The notes below the pieces were generated by a model. It worked only from the letters and a program-made list of their open reading frames with translations. It was not told the DNA's origin and searched no databases. A program made the position numbers and the translations under genes. DNA of 64,000 nucleotides from Lepidonotus clava (taxonomy: Eukaryota > Annelida > Polychaeta > Phyllodocida > Polynoidae): assembly GCA_936440205.1 (NCBI GenBank), contig OW387142.1, positions 16,954,736-17,018,735 of the forward strand, read 5' to 3'. This document shows, in pieces, positions 32,940-45,200 of this stretch (position 1 is the first letter of the stretch; each line of letters opens with the position of its first letter).

Positions 32940-33605
32940 CAGGTTGGGGATACTACAGAAAAACAGGACGTCCTGTAATAACAGGCAATTATGAAAAAGT
33001 ATATTATCTAACCATTGTAGATAGAATTATTCATGAATAATATGCAACATAAATATGAACTAGTACTTCTACATATGCAACATACAAAAATTATGAAATT
33101 CTGCATTTTACATGAATTACATAACACTTTGCATTTTTGCAATTTTGTAAATAAGAATTTCACAATCAATATTTTCACATAAATAAAAATGCTCAGATAA
33201 TGGGGAATTTGCTCGATTTAAAAATGCTTTATACTTAAAGAACACATTTTTTGCATTGAAATGGTCATTGCATATTCACTTTCTATCGTTGCATTTCTTT
33301 TCTATTGATTTCTATTTCCTAAAAGTTACAAATATCCTGAGAAAACGGTCCGTCCTGAAATAACAGGACACTTTTGTGATCTGTTATAACAGGACGTCCT
33401 GTTTTTTCAGGCAGGCTTTTTAAATCCATTAAAACAGCTATTGTAATGATTGATTTCGATTTAAATTTTACCAAATAATCAATTGTCATCTAGGGTCATA
33501 TTTTAAAATTAAAAAAAATGAGAATGCAATGTTTTAGAATGATTTAAAGGGTTGTGTCCTGAAAAGACAGGACGTCCTGATTTCCCCATCGTAGCCCCAA
33601 CCTGG
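32940..33605. mobile_element. TTAA-flanked TIR element inside element E
   Basis: A 666-bp element flanked by TTAA on both sides (32936-32939, 33606-33609). The ends are inverted copies: CAGGTTGGGGATAC at the left and GTAGCCCCAACCTGG at the right. AGGACGTCCT palindromes lie near both ends and inside (32963-32976, 33388-33403, about 33567-33580). TTAA duplications point to piggyBac or Kolobok mobilisation. AT-rich core, no coding frame. Confidence 0.75.
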
Positions 33606-34246
33606 TTAAACCAACGTGGAGCCCTACGACCCCAGAGCCCGGCCGTTTCAGACACCCGTGGCTGTGTGGGTGCAACCACATGGGTTTAAAACCCCTGATA
33701 AGCCCAGGGCCCGAGCCCGGGCCCCATGTGGATGTGGTAAATAAAAAAAGCTTCATACAGACTTTAGCTAGACCTGCCCCCAGTGAACACCCTTAAGTTG
33801 ATTCAACATTGGTTTTCAGTTGCAACAATTGAATAAATGTATACATACAGCTATTTCCTGCTAAAGTATATCAATATAGTACAAAAATGTCAATAATAAT
33901 ACTTGTTTATTATCATTGTATGAATATGTTTATATTACATAAAGCCAAAATCTTTGTTCTGGATCTTGTAAAATTTGGAATAACAAGAATTTTAAATTGA
34001 TCACCAGCATGGCGACCAGAACATTTTGGGGTGTGTGATGTCATGTGCACAACGTCTATATAAGAAAAAATAAGATTTTATCCATTCTTCATTATTTATA
34101 TAGATGATGATGATGTAACATGATATCACATACTTCTCCCTTATTGAGCAACAAATATAATTATCACAAACAATTAATTTTTAGTGAACTGTGTCTCTTA
34201 TTACATTTTCATATTACTGGGGAAAATGGCAATGATTCACCAGACG

Positions 34247-34415
34247 CTAAATACCTGTTGCCTGCCATACATGCTCTGCGTATGTGGATTTACCACATAC
34301 ATATGGTATGCAGAGACTATCCAGAATTCCATGTATTGAAATCCACATGCCCTCTGCTTACCATATCATATGGAAAAACCGCATCCACAATGTTTGTCTG
34401 TAAAGGAACCTTTCG
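34247..34415. repeat. Foldback repeat, family F copy 2 (diverged)
   Basis: Inverted arms around GGTATGCAGAGACTATCCAG match the lectin-intron element at 13204-13380 (GGTATGCGGAGGCTATCCGG). The copy lies inside element E. Its ends are too worn to give a target duplication. Confidence 0.55.
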
Positions 34416-35099
34416 TCCACCACAGTAGTTTTCCCTAGGTAACCCCGGCTATCCCCACTAAGCTATGACCACTGTGCCAGCCACCACGAATTTCCCACCT
34501 CCACCAGGTTGGTGCGATAAAGCATCATACGGACTTTAGCTCCGCGCGTCCTATATATACGCAGGCACAACCCGCACATATAAGGCCCCCTATATGCGCG
34601 GACATTACCCCCGCGCATATAAGTAATCAAAGTACGGGCGGAGCCCGCGTCGCGGGGTCCGCACGTATAACCACCCCCGATCCCCTGGGACCCCTTCATT
34701 GAATTTAAAAGGGGAGCCACCTTGAAATATCAATATAACCCGGACGGGGGCCAAAAATCCAATATGGCCGACTTTTATTGAAATAATCTTATATCTCAGC
34801 TTCTGAAATGCCTAGAAACACATTGCTATTGTCCAAATTGGTAGATTATAGGACAGGGAATTCAATTATTTACCTTTCGAATCTATACAATAGGTCTAAT
34901 TGAAGCTAATCAAATGTTTTGGTCAAATACCTTAAATTTCAAATGCTAAAAACATACAAAATTTGTCAAAATTTCATTTTGGTATTTCAAGATGGCTCCC
35001 CTTCTAGATTCAATAGTTATGCCTCAGAGGTGCCTCATGCAAAATTTGGTGCTTTTATCCGCCGCGTAACGAAAATGTTGTTAACAGACCCCACTATAG

Positions 35100-36128
35100 A
35101 TAAAAGCAGTCAAGATAATGTTGGCTCAAATGTTAAACACTGATTGTATAGTAGTACATTATCTGGTTGTATACATTTTCTCGTGTGAACCATTAAAACA
35201 GAATTGATATTTAACCGAGATTGTGCTTAAGTGGTGTTTGACTGTTTTTAAATAACCTCTTGGAAATTGGCGGGACCATCTATTAGTGGAATTTTTTGTA
35301 AATATTCTGTATTGTACAATACAATGTTGTGACTATGAAACTAATTTGCAATACAACGAATGTCAGAAACCATGGAAAGGCCAAAACACAATGTTGAAAA
35401 AGTTGTGACGTCATAGATATGATGTTCTTACTTCAAAAATTGGCTATGTATATCATATTTCAAAACATTATATCTCATTTTCTACTGTATAAAACTATAT
35501 GAAATAAATATTATAATGACAAGTACAGGTTAACCATAAATAGTCGCTAAAATTGGGCTAAGCTTATATTAAAGTATTTTCCATTTTTGATATACTGCGC
35601 ATTCCATTTGTATGTTTTAGTATTTTTAGTATTTAACCTGACAACAGTGTTATTGGGACAGAGAGACGGTATAGTGCAGCAAGTTAAAGTTTCCATAGGT
35701 ATAAAATATTCTGTCCTATTTTCATTGTTTGCATTTGCCTATCCCTCTCTGCTTTCCCCTCGTTTCCCATCCTAACTTTTCATTATTACGTAAATTTACA
35801 CGAATTCCATTACGAATTATAATGCTAATTCTCTCCATAATTATTATTTCATATTCCCATCCGTCGAAATTGTTATCCCCAGAAATGAAAACTATGTCTG
35901 TTTATATTCATTTTGGTTCATTTTCCCCATTATTGCTTTATTAAGCATTGGCTCAGAAATGTTTAAGAAATGGAAGATTCAGACAATTTAAATAGACTTT
36001 GAAAAAACTAAATGAGGAGATTAGAGGCTACGTTGCTTTGACTCTTATATATGTTGAAACCAAGAATCATTGGGTACACGGTAAGGACATGGTCATGCAT
36101 GAGTGAGGGTCATCCCTCTGTAAACTAA
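35100..36128. other. Intergenic region
   Basis: AT-rich; no gene, RNA or repeat that I can support. Confidence 0.4.
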
Positions 36129-36344
36129 AGCCCCACACCCACTAGGCGATTTTGCCAGCGACGGACGATGGGAAACAGGCAGAATCGGCCGACTCCTATG
36201 ATTCCCTGTTAGTATGGTATATTGAAATATGCATGTTTGATATGAATCGCTGGTAAAATCGGCCGACTCTTAGAGTAGAGTCGGCCGATTTTAGCACTAA
36301 TAATCGGCCGACTCTGGACAAAATCGCCAAGTGGGTATGGGGCT
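36129..36344. mobile_element. MITE family B, copy 1
   Basis: 216 bp; left end AGCCCCACACCCACTAGGCG, right end CGCCAAGTGGGTATGGGGCT, inverted over about 30 bp. Flanked by TAA at 36126-36128 and 36345-36347. The interior contains a hairpin built from AATCGGCCGACTCT and AGAGTCGGCCGATT. Confidence 0.9.
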
Positions 36345-36347
36345 TAA

Positions 36348-36633
36348 AGCCCCATACCCACTTAGCGATCTTGCAGGCGACGAGCGACGGGCGACGGGGA
36401 TAATCAGCGTCGTCGTCGCCGGGCGACTGTCATATCAAGCAATCTTGATATTTTTCCGCCGATTTCCTAGGCGATTTTCCCGGCGATCCCGTTGGCCGTC
36501 GCCAGTCGCCCAGAATCCTCACCATACCCACAGAGCGTTGCCTGGTGACTAGGATCGCCGGGCGATTGCACCGCCGATCCTCTCAGTCGGCCGTCCCTCG
36601 GCGACGGTAAAGTCGCCAAGTGGGTATGGGGCT
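36348..36633. mobile_element. MITE family B, copy 2
   Basis: 286 bp; the same 30-bp ends (AGCCCCATACCCACTTAGCG on the left, inverted on the right), flanked by TAA at 36345-36347 and 36634-36636. It shares the left TAA with copy 1, so the two abut. The interior is GC-rich (GGCGACG repeats) and differs from copy 1. Both appear non-coding. Confidence 0.9.
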
Positions 36634-36636
36634 TAA

Positions 36637-37980
36637 AGGCCCTCCTAATGGTGATACCAGAAGGCTATGTGTAATATGGGCTATAGGTGCTGACCACCAC
36701 CACCACTACCACTCAGGACTGCTGTCACACACAGCTCAGGGAGGGGTTTAAGAAAGGGCTATACTTCAAGGTCCCAGCATGTACTGCCATAGACCTAGTT
36801 CTGAGTGACCTATCACTCACCCACCTAGAACTGCCCACCTGCAGGTGACACTGACAGTAGAGGTCCTAATATGGAGGGATGAGGGCTGTTTGACTGAGGT
36901 AGTTGTTATGTAACCCATGTCTAGCTTCTCACACTGCCTGATTCTAACAACCGTTATAGGACAATGCCCTTCAACTGCTGAACATGAGATTGTGTAACCA
37001 ATCATTGAGAACAAAGAGAATTGAATGGTTAAAGACATGACTGATTGAGGGAGTCCCCACCATTAACTACAATACTATATATATAGATATAACTAGGGAC
37101 TCCCAAAAAAACCTGAACAAACTCAATGTGTTTATATTGCTGTTGGCATAGGTACTCTGGATCTATAAGTTTTTGGTGTTCTTATTTTGGTGTTCTTATT
37201 TTGTGTTTTTAATTAATTTACATTTTGTATCTATTTCTTTTATCTATCTCCTTATCTATTCATTCTATATTTCCATATAATTACTTTATATTATTAATTT
37301 TTATTGTTTTATATTAATTTTGGGGGGTAAGGGTGGGAGGGGGTCGTTTGCCACTTGGGCACACTGGAGCACTGGTTCGTTTGGCCTAGCTCCTAAAGGT
37401 TAAGGGGAAAGAGAAATTCCCTTTCTGTAGTTGTTTATCAGCTTATAGCTGTTTTCTGGTATGTACGAGCAATCCTGTAATCAAGCGCCGATAGTGTAAA
37501 AACTGTGACCGATTCAAGTTGGTGGAATAGCCTAGTTTTTATATGCCAGTCACACGCATATATCACCAGAGCTGGTTAGTCAATTAAATTACATCTGGAT
37601 CCCCATTTGGGTCGAGATAAAACACATTTATAAAGGGACTGATCCAGGATCGGGGGGGGGGGGGTTGTCTATAGATAGCTTAAGATCTAAAATGTTCACA
37701 TGTTGTATTCGTACACACGAATTGGTATTTACCCCCCCCCCCCCCCCTTGGTTAGATGGGTAAATGCCCACCAAACGGTAGAGAGGGGTCAGGACCCCCT
37801 GGATACTTATACGCAAAAATCTCAAAACATTGAATAAGGGGACGTCCATAAATGACGCCATGCTATTTTTGACCATTTCTGACCACCCCACCCCCTCCCC
37901 TCTTGGTCATGCTTTTACTATCTTATATATTACTATCTTACTGTCTTATATAATGAACACAATGATATAGACATTGCGTT
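36637..37980. other. Intergenic region with G/C homopolymer-flanked repeat
   Basis: No gene supported. At about 37636-37806 a GATCCAGGATC...G-run and C-run...CCCCTGGATAC pair form loose inverted ends like the element at 6064, suggesting an old hAT-like fragment. A GT-AG-free, T-rich block lies at 37140-37320. Confidence 0.35.
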
Positions 37981-37984
37981 TCAA

Positions 37985-39085
37985 TATATCCAGAGTGATC
38001 TTATGCTATTTATAATTGGTGCATAAAAAACAAATTATCATTAAAGAAATATAAATATTGTGTCTATGGTACCAGATCAAATATTGTAAACAATAGTATA
38101 CCTGATAAGGATTTATCCCTGAACACAATTGTACTTGATAGAGTATGTTCATATAAATATTTTTGGGCTTTACTCTGGATGAACACTTACATTTAAACAA
38201 ACATAATTATTAATGATTTGGTGAAGATAGCATCACATAAGTTATTTGTTTTATCAAAAATAAGGCGATATCTGACTACAGAGGCCGCTATTATGGTTTT
38301 TAAATCTGCAATTTTACGCTTTTTAGAATATGGAGACATTATTTACAGTGGTACTACTGTTACGAATTTAAATGATATTGACAAATTGTTTTTATAAAGA
38401 TTTAAGATTATGCATAAATGAACATTATTATATCTCAAAACCAAATCTTTGTCAATTATGTAAGATTGCAAATTTGCATGATAGAAGAGAATGCCATGTA
38501 AATTATTTTATGTATAGTTTATCAAAAAATGCGCAATATTTACAAACTCCAGTTAGAGAAACAAGACTACATGCTGCTCCTGTGTTTAAAGTAAATAAAC
38601 CTAATACTGAAAAGGTTAAATGTAATTTGTTGTACCGTGGTGCTGTACAATGGAATGAATTACCATCTCAACATATATTGAGTTTAAGAATCTACAAAAG
38701 AGAAATTCAAAGGTTAAAATTGAAATGTTTAATTGATTGATTGACCCAATTTTCTCCTAAATTATGTACATGTGCTAGGTAAATTTGGCAGCATTTATGC
38801 TTTCTTATGTTATATGATAGTATTCTAGTCAGTTCTTATTAATTATAATAAACTACAATTGTCTCCTAAGAACTAATTTGTATGTATGAAAATTGCTTTT
38901 AACATAATACTTGAATCATTTCTTTGTATTTTTTAAAATGATTATTATGTATCACTGTTACAATATAAGTGATTTTATTTAAAATGAGTTTTGGCATAGG
39001 TATACCTATGTAACTCAGACATTTAATGAAAACAAGTTGTATAACTTATTATGTGTCTGAAAAAAGAAATGAATTAAAAAAAAAC
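37985..39085 (+). mobile_element. LINE fragment, 3' part (pseudogene)
   Basis: Encodes the RT thumb and C-terminal region: a KYF.ALLW-type block near 38150, then ASHKLFVLSKIRRYLT and AILRFLEYGDIIYSG (38221-38360). At about 38390 the frame shifts by one base and continues as YKDLRLCINEHYYIS through the VQWNELP tail, ending at 38740. A 3' UTR of about 340 bases ends in an A-rich tail near 39077-39085. The copy is 5'-truncated, also has a stop near 38194, and is inactive. It differs in sequence from the LINE at 1-1154. Confidence 0.75.
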
Positions 39086-42000
39086 TATAGCAATGTATAG
39101 GAAGCGGGACCCCCCCACCCCATCTCCACCGGCTTGACATCATTCATGGACGGCCCCTAAGATAACTGCCTATACTTTTCGCAGAAAAATCTCAAGAAAA
39201 CAAGGTATTGTGTCAAGGACGTACTTATAAAGCTTAAACAGTTTATTGGGTTCTATATCAAAAGTATCATCCAATGCATTTGTTAAGAAAGCTCCTTTGG
39301 AAACCGTTTTAATACAAAAATGATTGTGTGTACCTACTTTCAAGAAAGCTGAAAAGTAACCCCCCATCCCTACCATGCCCCTGTAAGGTGATATAGCCCA
39401 CGCCAGGCCCAGACCTCAAAAGGCATCGTGGCAGGTAAGTATCGATTTTGCTTAGGTGTTTTAGTATTCACAGCGGTATGGCGGACAACCCATTATAATT
39501 TAAATACGCCAGGACCCCGATTATAGGAATTAAGTATTAATCAGCTTGCGAGCTTTAAAGGCAGTAACTTTTCCATGCAGACCTCATGTAGATCGGCCAT
39601 TTGTAACCCAGAGATCAACCCGCGTAGACAGCTGAAGGGATAAAACTGGAACGCTCCCGCCGTCACCAAACGCATAAAGGAGGTTAGTCAGCATTGTGAA
39701 ACATATATAAAAAAAGGTTCGGGGTATGTTGTTTGCACATCAGAGTCTATAGGCACAATATTTGCCTCTTTTTGGAATTTGAGTTTCCATCAAGAGAGTG
39801 AACCGCTCTGCTTCGAATCTAACGCTGACAGAATTGTACCTAGCCAAGTTGCGACGTAACAGAAATGTTCTGCAACCATACTTTTTTAGTCAGTCTGTTA
39901 CTTACTAAGAGGGCACTTAACAATTACGTTATTGATGGTGAGGTTGAAACCTCACCAAATCAGAATGTTATTATAACGTTATTTTTTGGTGAGGTTAGGG
40001 CTAAACCAAAACAGAACGTTATAAGAACATCCTGATTAGGTTGAAGAACGTAACCAGAACGTTATAATAACGTCGCAGTGCCACGTCACAACAGTACGTT
40101 GCAGCAACGTTATTGGAAGCCATCAAAATAATGTAACAAGAACCAGTACAGAACCAAACAGAATGTTGCTGCAATGTTATAATAACGTCAAATGCTTGCC
40201 TGGGTAACTAGCGTTAAAGTTGCTCCTACCAGGGTTAACCGGGCCCCTATAGTCGTAAATTTGGGGTTGTCTGTGTGCCCTAAATGTCCATCTAGGAACG
40301 GAACTTCGCGACTCAGGTAAATGGCAGTAAATAGTATTATAGTGAGTTTGTGATGTTTCTCATTTGCCTTGCTACCTGTTTTAGTATCTAACCTAATGAG
40401 AGGATAAAAGGGTAAACTCGTCATTCTTCTCTTTTTTTTTTTTTTTTTTACCTTTATTCATTTTAGATAAATAGGATTTGTCCGTTTATCGATTATTATA
40501 GTGGCCTGATCGTATGGAGAATTCAGAAATTTTCATAGATTTCTAAAATGTTTAATTAAGCATAGCTGTGACGTGGTTTGGGCCGCCGAAATCAATCTTT
40601 GTTCGATCTCAACAAATTAAATATCCACCATTCGCGAACGCAGACATTTATGTAGGGACTTGTGTAAGCCCTGGAAATTACTACCTTAGAGTAATAGCTG
40701 CTTGATCATGCCAAATATTATTCTTCAATATGCAATTCCTGGCAGCCTAAACCCCTCTCACTCAAATGTATTAGTGCCCCATAGCTCTATGTATATCCTG
40801 AAGTAGTAACATCATATACCGTAAGAGGATTGGCTTGCACAACAAGCAAAATAAAAGTATTTTGTTTTTCCTAGTAGGCCTACAACGGGGAATAATCGTA
40901 GTATGACCACAGGTGGGGCCCTGGATGGGATGGGGTTGGGGGGGGGGGGGGGGGTCCCGATGTCGGCTGTCGAATTTCAGAATTGGCTATGTCGTTCGAA
41001 TTTAAGAAGAACCCCTGTCGAATGTCAAAGACGGTTTTTAGAGTAAGCCCTGTCGCCATGTCCAATATAGGGTCCCTTGGACATAAATTTTGTAATTGCT
41101 ATTTTTTGGGTATTTACATTCACTTTTGTATTCCTAAGGTTTTCCATAAGGAAAAACATTAAAATCTTGTGATAATAATGAGTCATTCAATAAAGAAAAA
41201 CCAATTTGGGAATTCCCTTACTTCTGACATTTCAGTACTCCCCTTACTACGTCGTAGCCATGGTGAATAATTTGATATTTGCAGGCTGCTAAATCACTCT
41301 AGGTGAGTAAAAAATACCAATATTATGGGCCGTTATGGGGTCAAAAATAAATATCCCATGCTAAAGCTCGAGTTCATTTCTATACATTTTTAGAATGGGG
41401 GATTCCCTTTTATCAAAAGAAGGGAATATCCATCTAGTCATCGTGTGACGTCACACATTTAGGGATTTTCCTTGAAAATTCATAAATCAGACAAGTTTTA
41501 AAGTCTCATACGTTTGCCTACACTTGGAAAATTCTTAAGAAAACTCTAGCATTATTAGGTATTGATGCAAAGGCCATGCCAAATGAATTGCATTGGAAAA
41601 TATCCATTCCCTTTTTATGTACAAGGTTTCCTTTAAGACCATGTCTCATGTCACTAGGCAGAAAATTGGCTCTGTCTCCCTGTCGAATTTAGTGGTCTAG
41701 ACCCATACAGATAGAATACCTATGCCAAATCACCTGTTATATTTTTCTGATGTGCCACGTGTGAGTATGCGGTGTTTTGGTTAGACCAATACAGCTTTGA
41801 AACAGGTGAGGTTTGTTCAGTTACAATCTGATTTTAGTATTGACACCCATGACACTCAATAACCTGACTTCTTGCCCCCCCCCTTACCTGTTGGATCATG
41901 TCTGGGCCCCCTCCCCTGTATACATTCATGTTTGTGCCCCCCTTTCAATTTCTGGATCCGCCCCTGCCCAGTCCTTGGTGATACTTCCTTATTCCTGCCC

Positions 42001-42117
42001 CTGGGGAAGTGATCACACAGAATCACGCAGGCTCACAAAGAAGCGGTCCGATCTGTGCACAGATCTAGTGTCTGAGATCAAAAACAGGTGAAGAGAAATA
42101 GCTTTTACTACTTGCAG
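39086..42117. other. Intergenic region upstream of the SLC6 gene
   Basis: No coding region supported. It contains AACGTTATAATAACGT-rich sequence at 39925-40190, a poly(T) tract at 40432-40450, a poly(G) tract at about 40938-40954, and a GGATCCGCCCCTG end fragment near 41955. The SLC6 promoter and a non-coding first exon must lie here or farther left. Confidence 0.4.
39925..40190. repeat. AACGTTATAATAACGT-rich repeat
   Basis: At least six AACGTTAT/ATAACGTT-type words in 270 bp (for example near 39976, 40016, 40058 and 40174), with GGTGAGGTT and its inverted copy at the left. Probably a decayed short transposon; ends not defined. Confidence 0.4.
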
Positions 42118-42264
42118 AAACCAATACATCGGTGAATTCGGAGAGAGACAGAGTCAAATCCAAAGACTGAAAAAAGAAGACTATCCTGCTGCTCATTGTA
42201 GCAGTTGGGGGAACAGCCACTTTATATAAACAAGGATCAGTTAGCGGTGGGAATTACTCTCAGC

Positions 42265-45200
42265 ATGGCCGTCGGAGCGAACACCGGGGAGGAAGAACCA
42301 GGGGACAACCACAGCTTGGTCACTCCCCAAGGGGATCAAGGGAAGAAAGGGTTGGAAGAACCACCGGAGAGAGAAACATGGTCCAACAAGATCCAGTTCC
42401 TCCTGGGCTGCATGGCATTTTCGATTGGTCTGGGCAATGTTTGGAGATTCCCTTATCTCTGCTACCGCGACGGAGGAGGTATGTCTGTTTTTCACATTCT
42501 ATTAGCGAGTTTGAATAAATGATATTGGATTAAGCTTTGTATAACATGTATGATAGGTGTTACTCTTAAGCCTGTTTTTCACTACACGAATCCGCCCCTA
42601 ATTTGGTCATTTATGACTTCTTACCAATAATATGACAAAACACCCTATAGGCCTATCTTAATATCAGCCGAAAGTCATTTAAAAAAAAAACGTCTAATGA
42701 CACATATCATGTCTATGATTGAAAAATGTCCCCACTGCCGATTTTCGAAATCATGAGTAAAATTTGCTTGTAGAATACAGCCTTCTACAGTCGCGGGTAA
42801 ACTGGAGAACAATAATGTTAGCGCATGGGATTTGATTCCGTGCTTTGCAAATTTTATAAAGAGGTTAATAGAAATAACAACACATGAATTATCACAATGA
42901 TAACCAAACCAAAATTACTATGCTTACCTTGTCAAGGCACATGTGCTCCCATTAATAACACTAACACCATGCTGATACAGTAGGCTTCTATCCACTTTTT
43001 ATCCTCCTCCTATCCTTCAACTGACCATAACTCACCACTGACTAACAGGAGACACACAGCCACCACCCCTTAGTACTGAATAGCCTCTTAGTCACCATTT
43101 AACAGCTATGTATACTGTATGTACACTGCATACACTTCCTCCTCCCCGGCATATAAACACAGACCTAACCCCTGACCCAGGGTTGTTAGTCTCCAGAAGC
43201 CACAGCAGTCTGACCTCCACACATCATCTCTGTTGAGGGTTAAGCCCTGTTTCCACCAGCCGATTTTACTACCGACGTGTTGGTATTTAATTGCTTTTAC
43301 CTAGCAATTACAACAAAAGACTATATATCTTACATATCATTTAAAAGAGAATTAAAAACCCTTTCTAATGGTACATGAAATGTTCATGATTAACTAATAT
43401 TTTCACTGCCGATTTTTGAAATCGGTTGTAAAATCTGTTGGTGGAAAAAGGGCTTTACTCTGACCATGCTCCCCTTTACCCACCGCCCCTGGCTATCTGC
43501 TCCAGTTACTCACAAACGCTCGCTGAGAATTCTCGGCAGATTTTACGCACAGAGATCGACCTACCTGCGCCATTTTGATATTCTCCCCAATTCTCGCTAG
43601 GGACGTGATCTCGCGAGATTTGGCTGAAATCTCCTTGATTCTCGCGAGAAACGCGAGAAATCATGAGATTTGGTGAGATTTGCTGCCATATTGGATTCAG
43701 CCTTCACATTTTCAACACATAGATATCAGACAAAATTGCAAAGTATATCTTTCCTTTATTGTTCATCCAAATCCCTCCTCCTCCCCTTTTCCTTCCACAT
43801 TTATTGGTAGTGTCCACATTTATTGGTAGTGCCCCTTTGTCGCCAAAAAAGTGTATTTCTATATTCATGATTAATGGGAGGATCAAAGATGTTGTGGTAA
43901 AAAATCTGTTTTTTATGCATTTAATTGAACATCTGGAAATCATGTACATGTTTAATGGCTGTGGTCATAAAATATTATGTCAATACGTTTAAAGTTACAG
44001 AGGAACAATCAAATGAATATATTCTTGGTGTCAGCGAGGTCTGCCCAAGCCATTGTCACAATACTATCTTCCTCTTGTAATACCACCAATCCTGATGATT
44101 CAACAAGATGAAGAAGTGGGAGAAACATCACAATAACAATACTCTGGTGTCAGCGAGGCTGCCCAGAACAATGTACCTTCGGGAATCTGGTGACAGCGAG
44201 GCTGCCCAGAACAAAGTACCTTCGGGAATCTGGAGACAGCGAGGCTGCCCAGAACATGAACCAACAAGTGGGGTTTAGTAAGACTGCCTCAATCAAGTAG
44301 TAATTTTAAGAAGTCCAATATTAATTTTTTAATCCATATACATATATATACCGATTGCCTATTATTACCCACTTTTTCATGTGTTCATTCAGATTTTCAA
44401 CATGTTTCATAGGTTACCAAAGTTATATATATTTTCTACCAGCCCTAGTCAGGGCCGACAGGTTAACCCTTTCAAGACGCCACAAAATTTTAATATAGTG
44501 CCCAATGGACTCCAATTTACTCTATGAATATCCCCAAAAGACGCCACTGATACCACAAACTTTTATATTAGACCAATCACATGCTAAAAAAAGAATAGAA
44601 ATAATCATTTCCAAATGTCAATAGTTAGAGGGAGCATAATATCAACTATTTCAGTGGTTCGAAATAGAAAAAAATGTTTTTGACATATTTTGAGCATAAA
44701 ATTCACTGCTTAGCTGTCACCCACAAATCTCCCATGGTAGTTAATCTTCCCACCAGCTGTTCAGGCGAAAAGATATCTCTGGACCTCTCTCTAACTACAC
44801 ACCTGTTTCACACATTGGAAAGTAGCAAAGAATATTTTGGAATGAATTGTCTCTTCTCATCAGAAATAAAGCTACCTTCAGTAAAAAGAGTCAGGTATTA
44901 TTTCAAACAGCAACAGGACTCTCTAAAGTGGGTGTAGCTAGGCCACTTTCACCCTACCTAAGTTGGGGATTCTCCAAAAGAGTAAATACACTTAATGCCC
45001 TACCACTTCATGCTATCTCCACTGACTCCATAGAATTTAAGAAGAAACCAAAAGTAACTCATTTAAATAATTAACATTCTTAGAATCACAATCATAAGTC
45101 CCCAACTACAATCAAACCCTATTCATTAAAGCTTTGTAAAAAGACTTATATAACCACTATTTATATCTGTACAACCATACACACACACACGTACACACAT

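Larger units (their letters stand above)
32185..34678. mobile_element. TIR element E inserted into family D
   Basis: The string GATCCCCTGGG lies on both sides (32174-32184 and 34679-34689) but occurs once, uninterrupted, in family D copy 1, so it marks an 8-11 bp target duplication. The ends share GGTTATACGTGCGG in inverted orientation, and TATGCGCGG / CCGCGCATA motifs repeat just inside both ends. It carries a second insertion (32940-33605) and a foldback repeat near 34.3 kb. No transposase is recognisable, so it is non-autonomous. The superfamily is uncertain. Confidence 0.75.
31608..35096. mobile_element. Long-TIR element, family D copy 2, interrupted by a 2.5-kb insertion
   Basis: Left end TAGTGGGGTCTGTTAAGG; right end TTAACAGACCCCACTA. 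The flanks are TAG on both sides (31605-31607, 35097-35099). The left part (31608-32184) follows copy 1 closely. It is cut at a GATCCCCTGGG site and resumes at 34679. Without the insertion this copy is about 980 bp, longer than copy 1, because an internal block (AAATATCAATA to GGGAATTCAATTATTTA) is present twice. No transposase frame. Confidence 0.85.

Noticed and set aside
36331-36552. A 73-codon frame across the family B MITEs
   Set aside because: Lies entirely within inverted-repeat DNA and crosses the boundary of two elements.
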